DNA of 37,607 bases. Source: Candidatus Aminicenantes bacterium JdFR-78 (lineage in GTDB: Bacteria > Acidobacteriota > Aminicenantia > JdFR-78). Each line of letters opens with the position of its first letter. Position 1 is the first letter of the stretch. Of the stretch, positions 36,775-37,607 are shown piece by piece. The notes beneath the pieces are model-generated. The model searched no databases. It was not told the DNA's origin and saw only the letters and a program-made list of their open reading frames with translations. A program made the position numbers and the translations under genes. The stretch spans positions 18,224-55,830 of the forward strand of contig MTON01000030.1 of assembly GCA_002010665.1 (NCBI GenBank), written 5' to 3'.

Positions 36775-37607
36775 AGAAAAATTATTAACCAGAAATTTAG
36801 AGGTTGAAAATTTGTATAAAATAGAAATCTACCAGAAATATGATGGATACAAAGCATTAAAAAAAGCCCTTCTTCAGATGACTCCTGAACAAATATTGGA
36901 GGAGGTTAAAAAAGCAAATCTAAGAGGAAGAGGTGGAGCTGGATTCCCAGCTGGACTCAAATGGAGTTTTGTTCCAAAAGATACACATAAGCCAAAATAT
37001 TTATGTGTTAATGCAGATGAGGGTGAGCCTGGTACATTTAAAGATAGATTCATAATGACAAATAATCCCCATTTACTTATAGAAGGGATAATCATAACAT
37101 GCTATTGTGTTGGCATTCATACTGCTTTTATCTATATTCGTGGAGAATACGAACATGTGGCTCAAAGACTGGAAACAGCTATCAAAGAGGCTTACAAAAA
37201 AAATTATTTAGGCGACAATATTTTAAAAACTAACTTTTCATTAAATCTCTATATCCATAGAGGAGCTGGCGCCTATATTTGCGGAGAGGAAACAGCATTA
37301 TTGGAATCCCTTGAAGGTAAAAGAGGACATCCAAGATTAAAACCTCCATTCCCTGCATCTGTTGGTCTATATAAATGTCCAACAGTCATAAACAATGTGG
37401 AAACAATATCAAATATTCCAATAATTGTCTTAAAGGGCGGAGAGTGGTTTGTAAAAAAGGGGCTGCCAAATGATGGCGGAACAAGGCTCTTCTCTGTAAG
37501 TGGAAGCGTAAAAAATCCTGGTGTTTATGAATTGCCAACAGGAACTAATCTAAAAGATATAATTTTTAACTATGCGGGAGGAATGAAGGAAGGAAGAACC
37601 TTAAAGG
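36758..37607 (+). CDS. nuoF: NADH-quinone oxidoreductase subunit F (partial, runs off right edge)
   Basis: The frame is open from the ATG at 36758 to the window end, 283 codons. A second ATG at 36767 is in frame; GAAAG lies 8 bases before the first. The FMN and NADH site is visible as RGRGGAGFPAGLKWSF, VNADEGEPGTFKDRF and GAGAYICGEETALLESLEG. The C-terminal 4Fe-4S cluster cysteines lie beyond the edge. It takes electrons from NADH in the peripheral arm of complex I. Confidence 0.94.
   Translation, partial: MTSMIEEKLLTRNLEVENLYKIEIYQKYDGYKALKKALLQMTPEQILEEVKKANLRGRGGAGFPAGLKWSFVPKDTHKPKYLCVNADEGEPGTFKDRFIMTNNPHLLIEGIIITCYCVGIHTAFIYIRGEYEHVAQRLETAIKEAYKKNYLGDNILKTNFSLNLYIHRGAGAYICGEETALLESLEGKRGHPRLKPPFPASVGLYKCPTVINNVETISNIPIIVLKGGEWFVKKGLPNDGGTRLFSVSGSVKNPGVYELPTGTNLKDIIFNYAGGMKEGRTLK

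Overview
This window is AT-rich, gene-dense chromosomal DNA from a Gram-negative-type bacterium. It carries a TraR/DksA-like protein, a sigma-54-activator-like regulator, a WaaE/KdtX-like glycosyltransferase, a left-handed beta-helix acyltransferase and a bacterial complex I operon (nuoABCDEF). The lineage cannot be fixed from sequence alone. An uncultured Acidobacteriota/Aminicenantia-like lineage is a low-confidence guess. No tRNA, rRNA, CRISPR array or transposase was seen.

Layout. (1) 1-5892, minus strand: a tightly packed membrane glycan operon. It encodes a decaprenyl-phosphate-phosphoribosyltransferase-like UbiA, a DUF362 protein, a GT-C-type membrane glycosyltransferase, and a YfhO-like membrane protein that runs off the left edge. 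(2) 6114-7316, minus: an aspartate-aminotransferase-like enzyme with a clear promoter. (3) 7508-13019, plus: GT2, GT4, an NSAR/OSBS-type enolase-superfamily enzyme, a hexapeptide acyltransferase, then an NAD synthetase split into glutaminase and synthetase genes. rsmI and hsp20 follow, and hsp20 ends in a strong terminator. (4) 14414-22193, minus: a conserved housekeeping run, nadC-nadB, rplU-rpmA-obgE-nadD-rsfS, a degenerate sigma-54-activator-like gene, rlmH, dksA-like and comF. With nadE this gives nadB, nadC, nadD and nadE in one window.

(5) 22280-31637, minus: an accessory island of defence and toxin-antitoxin type. In reading direction it holds a single-chain type IIG-like restriction-modification enzyme, a coupled protein with two winged helices and a TIR-like/deoxyribosyltransferase-like domain, a 48-codon small ORF, a HEPN-motif protein, a small Cys-rich protein, an XRE-ImmA/IrrE metallopeptidase overlapping a PIN protein, an unfamiliar HExxH protein, and an antitoxin plus frameshifted PIN toxin. 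Pieces of the 3' end of an RM gene recur at the joints between these modules, at about 22.3, 23.1-23.3 and 24.3 kb. This suggests repeated recombination at that sequence.

(6) 32206-33459, minus: a secreted or anchored cyclase-family (kynurenine-formamidase-like) protein and a YccF membrane protein. (7) 33589 to the right edge, plus: nuoA, nuoB, nuoC, nuoD, nuoE and the start of nuoF.

The most novel-looking part is the RM / wH-TIR-like / small ORF / HEPN run, a candidate multi-gene antiphage system. Other points of interest are the recurrent RM 3'-end fragments, a regulator with several AAA+ catalytic residues replaced, NAD synthetase genes separated by one in-frame stop codon, and several operon heads whose -10-like box lies only 7-9 bases before the start codon (possible leaderless mRNAs).
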